In this document: positions 60,953-64,000 of the stretch, one piece after another | How the letters are laid out: every line of letters starts with the position of its first letter | How positions within the stretch are numbered: position 1 is the first letter of the stretch | From: an uncultured Muribaculaceae bacterium | Lineage (GTDB): Bacteria > Bacteroidota > Bacteroidia > Bacteroidales > Muribaculaceae | Assembly: GCA_910579675.1 (NCBI GenBank) | Contig: CAJTUF010000013.1 | Coordinates: 20,950 to 84,949, forward strand | DNA: 64,000 bases | Direction: 5' to 3' | Position numbers and translations under genes: made by a program | Notes under the pieces: generated by a model | The model's database searches: none | What the model was told of the DNA's origin: nothing | What the model saw: the letters and a program-made list of their open reading frames with translations, nothing else

Positions 60953-62104
60953 TCAGCGGGCAAGCGATCCGGGGAGAGCGCGGCAATTATACTGCGACGC
61001 CATTATCTCGCCATAGGCTCCTGCCGAGCGCATGGCTATGAGATCGCCGCGATGAGTAGCAGGCAGCTCCTCGTCGGTACCGAAGCAGTCGCTCGACTCA
61101 CATATGGGACCTACCACATCATATTTTTCTACCGGCTGCCCGGAAGCTGCAGTGATATTCTCAATCACATGGTGGGCTTGATAGAGTGCCGGACGTATCA
61201 GATCGGTCATACCGGCATCGACTATCACAAACTTTTTGGCGAGACCCTCCTTAACATAAAGTACGCGGGTGATGAGCGAACCACATTGGGCCACTATCGA
61301 GCGCCCGAGCTCAAAGTGAAGCTCCTGGCCATCTCTCAGCTTGAGGCGAGAGCTAAAGGCATTGAAGTAGCCGGCAAAGTCGGGGATGGGATTGGTGTCG
61401 GGATGATTGTAGTCAATACCGAGGCCGCCTCCCACATTGATGCTCTTAAACTCTATCCCGCGGGCATTATAACAGTCCTGGAGCTCATTGATGGTGTCGG
61501 CAAGCATCTCAAAAGGCTCAGGCTCGGTGATCTGCGATCCGATATGGAAGTGCAGGCCGATAAGCTCTACCGAGGAGAGCGAACGGCAAAACTCGACTAC
61601 CGAATCGAGCTGTTCCCGCGAAATACCAAACTTATTTTCCGACAAGCCCGTGGTGATATATGCATGAGTATGGGCGTCGATATTGGGATTGACGCGCAGA
61701 GCCACCTTGGCTTTTACTCCGGCCTCGGACGCCAATGAGGCTATGATCTCGAGTTCCTGACGACTCTCGACGTTGAAGCATGCAATACCAGCCTCAAGGG
61801 CCAGCTTGATCTCGCGGTCGCTCTTGCCAACTCCTGCATATACAATTGTGGCTGGCGCGAAGCCACACTCCAGAGCACGACTGATCTCGCCGCCGCTCAC
61901 TGCATCGATTCCAAGACCCGCCTTGCGTATATCTTCAAGCACCGCAGGATTGGCATTTGCTTTCATGGCATAATGCACCGTGTAGCCCGGATGGGTTGCG
62001 GCGGCCTCGTTGAGCGCCGCAAGGGTCTGGCGCAGGAGGTCAAGATCGTAGTAATAAAGAGGGGTATCAGCCCCTTTGAGTATATCTATTGGAAACTTTG
62101 ACAT
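60953..62104 (-). CDS. lysA: Diaminopimelate decarboxylase
   Basis: 383 residues. PLP enzyme for the last step of lysine synthesis. PLP lysine in VHYAMKANANPAVLE, then GIDAVSGGEISRALECGF, GLHFHIGSQITEPEPF, SINVGGGLGIDYNH and GPICESSDCFGTDEELP, where the Cys is contributed across the dimer. Lies 41 bp downstream of lysC on the same strand, a lysine operon. Confidence 0.95.
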   Translation of the reverse strand: MSKFPIDILKGADTPLYYYDLDLLRQTLAALNEAAATHPGYTVHYAMKANANPAVLEDIRKAGLGIDAVSGGEISRALECGFAPATIVYAGVGKSDREIKLALEAGIACFNVESRQELEIIASLASEAGVKAKVALRVNPNIDAHTHAYITTGLSENKFGISREQLDSVVEFCRSLSSVELIGLHFHIGSQITEPEPFEMLADTINELQDCYNARGIEFKSINVGGGLGIDYNHPDTNPIPDFAGYFNAFSSRLKLRDGQELHFELGRSIVAQCGSLITRVLYVKEGLAKKFVIVDAGMTDLIRPALYQAHHVIENITAASGQPVEKYDVVGPICESSDCFGTDEELPATHRGDLIAMRSAGAYGEIMASQYNCRALPGSLAR

Positions 62105-62145
62105 TGATAGAGTGATAGAGAGTAGGAGAATGAACCAGAGATGAA

Positions 62146-63465
62146 TCAGGCGTTTTTAAACAGATGCTCGCTAAGCAGAGTCAGCGCCTTGCGCTTGTCC
62201 TCGCGACGTATGAGCAACGAGATATTATAGTTGCTTCCGCCGTAGCTGATCATGCGCACAGGGATATCGCGGAGCGCATTGACAACCTCAGCCTCGAAAC
62301 CGCGATTCTGCCACTCGAGATCGCCCACCACGCAGATGATCACCATATCGCGATCAACGGTCACAGTGCCAAACTTCTTGAGATCGTCGAGGATTGCAGG
62401 AAGGTTGCGTTCGTTGTCGACAGTAACCGAAACACCTACTTCAGAGGTCACAATCATGTCGATCGACGTGCGGTGGGTCTCGAATATCTCAAACACCTTG
62501 CGCAGGAATCCGTAGGCCAAAAGCATGCGGCCGCTCTTGATCTTGATTGCCGTGATGTTGTCTTTGGCGGCAACCGCCTTGATAGTGTGGGTCGAGGGCA
62601 CATTATATATAAGAGTGCCTTCGGCCGAAGGATCCATAGTGTTGAGAAGCCTTACAGGGATATTGTTGAGTTTGGCCGGGAGCACACAGGTGGGGTGCAG
62701 AATCTTGGCTCCGAAATAAGCAAGCTCGGCGGCCTCCTCAAAGTGGAGGGTATGGACAGGCTTGGTGCCCTCTACATAGCGGGGATCATTGTTGTGCATC
62801 CCGTCGATGTCGGTCCAGATCTCGATTTCCTCTGCGTCAATGGCTGCGCCGATAAGCGACGCCGTATAGTCGCTGCCTCCTCGCTGCAGATTGTCGATCT
62901 CGCCATAGGCATTGCGGCATATATATCCCTGAGTGATGAGAAGCGACGCATCCTTATGCTGCTCAAGCTGCTCACGGAGCTTAGCACCTATATATACAGT
63001 GTCGGGCTCGGCATTCTTGTCGGTGCGCATAAACTCAAGCGCCGGAATAAGAGCCGCATCGACCCCCTGCTCCTCCAGATAGAGATGCATCAGAGCTGTC
63101 GACATCATCTCACCCTGAGCGAGAATCTCCCTCTCCTCAAACAGAGTGAAGATCTCCTTATTGAGAGAGCGGATGAAATCAAAACAAGCCCCTACCGAAG
63201 CGCGTGCGCGCTCGCGATACTCTTCAGTGCTAAACAGATCATTGATCACCGAGTCATACTTGGCCTGGAGAGCATTGATGGTCTCCTTAGCTCCCGATAC
63301 ATTCTTTTTATAGAGATAATCGGAGATCTCCACAAGAGTATTGGTCGTGCCTGACATGGCCGACAGTACTATTATGTTGCGGCCTCGCTCGGTGATGAGT
63401 TTGGCAACATCCTTGATACGGCTGGCAGTGCCTACCGACGTGCCGCCAAATTTCAAAACTTTCAT
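62146..63465 (-). CDS. lysC: Aspartate kinase
   Basis: 439 residues, monofunctional. First step of the aspartate pathway to lysine, threonine and methionine. MKVLKFGGTSVGTASRIKDVAKLI is the kinase N-terminus, later RGGSDYTASLIGAAIDAEEIEIWTDIDG and AELAYFGAKILHP. Two C-terminal ACT domains (from about residue 300; EIFETHRTSIDMIVTSEVGVSVTV and ICVVGDLEWQNRGFEAEVVNALRDIPVRMIS) would give feedback control, probably by lysine as it is paired with lysA. Confidence 0.95.
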   Translation of the reverse strand: MKVLKFGGTSVGTASRIKDVAKLITERGRNIIVLSAMSGTTNTLVEISDYLYKKNVSGAKETINALQAKYDSVINDLFSTEEYRERARASVGACFDFIRSLNKEIFTLFEEREILAQGEMMSTALMHLYLEEQGVDAALIPALEFMRTDKNAEPDTVYIGAKLREQLEQHKDASLLITQGYICRNAYGEIDNLQRGGSDYTASLIGAAIDAEEIEIWTDIDGMHNNDPRYVEGTKPVHTLHFEEAAELAYFGAKILHPTCVLPAKLNNIPVRLLNTMDPSAEGTLIYNVPSTHTIKAVAAKDNITAIKIKSGRMLLAYGFLRKVFEIFETHRTSIDMIVTSEVGVSVTVDNERNLPAILDDLKKFGTVTVDRDMVIICVVGDLEWQNRGFEAEVVNALRDIPVRMISYGGSNYNISLLIRREDKRKALTLLSEHLFKNA

Positions 63466-63629
63466 CCTTTTGATTAACGGGGGGTAAAACGGCGCTTTTT
63501 ATCACGCCTTTGATGAAACACAAATATTGCGCGAATTTACGTATTTTTTTTCGCTCCACCTATTCCGAAGCCCCAAAAACCTCCCCTCACAAAAAAAAAC
63601 ACGTTTTTTCCGATTTTTTTCGCGAAAAA

Positions 63630-63661
63630 TTTGCACAGCTCAAAAAAAGCCCCTAACTTTG
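63630..63661 (+). promoter_or_regulatory. Promoter of tRNA-Gln
   Basis: TTTG (63630-63633), 20 bp, TAACTTTG (63654-63661), about 43 bp before the mature tRNA. The rest of the 239-bp gap after lysC is A/T-runs. Confidence 0.82.
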
Positions 63662-63704
63662 CACCCGTAAACGAAAGGCACCCCGCCAAGATCGCTTACC
63701 GCCC

Positions 63705-63775
63705 TGCCTTGTGGTGTAATGGTAGCACGTCGGATTCTGGTTCCGCCTGTGAGGGTTCGAATCCTTCCAAGGCAA
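63705..63775 (+). tRNA. tRNA-Gln(CUG)
   Basis: Acceptor arms TGCCTTG (63705-63711) and CAAGGCA (63768-63774) pair fully; discriminator A at 63775. D-arm contains GTGTAATGGTAGCAC, anticodon loop TTCTGGT gives CUG, T-arm AGGGTTCGAATCCTT. The anticodon stem has a U-C mismatch at its top. CCA is not encoded. The short size (71 nt) suits Gln tRNAs of this group. Confidence 0.95.
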
Positions 63776-63782
63776 CTTTGAC

Positions 63783-63829
63783 AACTCGCCAAGCATTTTG
63801 AAATCAAAAGCTTGGCGAGTTTTCTTTTT
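63783..63829 (+). terminator. Terminator of tRNA-Gln
   Basis: AACTCGCCAAGC (63783-63794) and GCTTGGCGAGTT (63810-63821) form a perfect 12-bp stem, followed by TTCTTTTT. Confidence 0.9.
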
Positions 63830-63834
63830 CAAAA

Positions 63835-63863
63835 ATGTCAACCAAATGTCAACTATAAGTTGA
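63835..63863 (+). repeat. Direct and inverted repeats past tRNA-Gln
   Basis: ATGTCAAC occurs at 63835-63842 and 63846-63853, 3 bases apart. The second copy overlaps a palindrome, TCAACT-ATA-AGTTGA (63849-63863). Short paired repeats next to a tRNA 3' end could be recombinase-binding sites of an integrated element. Confidence 0.35.
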
Positions 63864-63928
63864 TCCTGTTGCTAAAACAAACCTAAACAGTTGATTTATG
63901 TTGAGCCCCGCACATCCCAATAAGGCGC

Positions 63929-64000
63929 ATGGTAAAAAAGCTGTGTTTAGGCATAGAGATTGCAGAGTCGGAAGATGAAGAATTTTGTATCGTTGACACC
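63929..64000 (+). CDS. 5' end of an unidentified ORF, cut by the window edge
   Basis: ATG at 63929 opens a frame of 24 codons that runs to the last base (MVKKLCLGIEIAESEDEEF...). The DNA is AT-richer than the chromosome to the left. Too short to identify; it may be a gene of an element inserted at tRNA-Gln. Confidence 0.3.
   Translation, partial: MVKKLCLGIEIAESEDEEFCIVDT

Noticed and set aside
62164..63354. 396-residue frame opposite lysC
   Set aside because: Exact antisense of aspartate kinase with no recognisable domain; such long shadows arise from GC-rich codon bias.
1..64000. CRISPR array or restriction/defence cluster
   Set aside because: No regularly spaced repeats and no cas, restriction, toxin-antitoxin or other known defence gene was seen in the window.

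Overview
The window is chromosomal DNA from a GC-rich member of the Bacteroidales. Evidence for this: SusC/SusD pair, GLPGLI-family protein, DUF4369/TlpA thioredoxin lipoprotein, 6-bladed beta-propeller lipoprotein, type IX secretion (Por/Gld) genes, B12-dependent methylmalonyl-CoA mutase, and many promoters of the Bacteroidota form (TTG or TTTG, 19-20 bp, TAnnTTTG). Host-glycan enzymes (GH29, GH109) plus high GC suggest a gut Muribaculaceae-like organism; that placement is inference, not shown by the sequence. Gene density is high and many genes overlap by 4 bp (ATGA).

Layout. 1-5.9 kb: end of metF, DNA polymerase III delta', an AddB-like PD-(D/E)XK nuclease and hemW. 5.9-11.4 kb: a type IX cargo-like protein, a lytic transglycosylase lipoprotein and uvrA with an AT-hook-like tail. 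11.4-15.4 kb (minus): an orphan lipoprotein and two NSS-family sodium symporters bracketing a small translationally coupled membrane protein. 15.4-17.7 kb: a REP-associated tyrosine transposase (RAYT) with its palindromic REP repeats, next to an AT-rich beta-propeller lipoprotein gene. 17.7-25.1 kb: GH29 fucosidase, GLPGLI protein, a tight ABC/GntR operon with a probable self-operator, and a GH109 enzyme. 25.2-31.8 kb: cysK, an exported EEP-family phosphoesterase, gdhA, then on the minus strand rplY-pth-S4 protein-TlpA-like lipoprotein. 32.2-37.0 kb: a SusC/SusD pair without linked enzymes. 37.1-41.5 kb: membrane protein, M48 protease, ClC channel, aroC, ybaK.

41.5-49.1 kb holds a type IX secretion cluster in the order porT-porP-porK-porL-porM-porN plus one unrecognised gene. 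The cargo-like protein at 5.9 kb, with a gliding-motility-type C-terminal domain, is a plausible client of this system. 49.3-53.4 kb: mutA-mutB (propionate/succinate interconversion). 53.5-60.1 kb: Omp85-type barrel, lipid A-type phosphoethanolamine transferase, glutaminyl cyclase lipoprotein, sufE, POT peptide transporter and a possible 46-residue membrane peptide. 60.2-63.5 kb (minus): ECF sigma factor, lysA, lysC. 63.6 kb-end: tRNA-Gln(CUG) with its own promoter and terminator, followed by AT-richer DNA with repeats and the start of a truncated ORF, which may be the edge of an integrated element.

Starts were moved from the longest possible ORF where a signal peptide, a promoter or a 4-bp overlap indicated it. 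Coordinates of short motifs were counted by hand. No database search or structure prediction was run.
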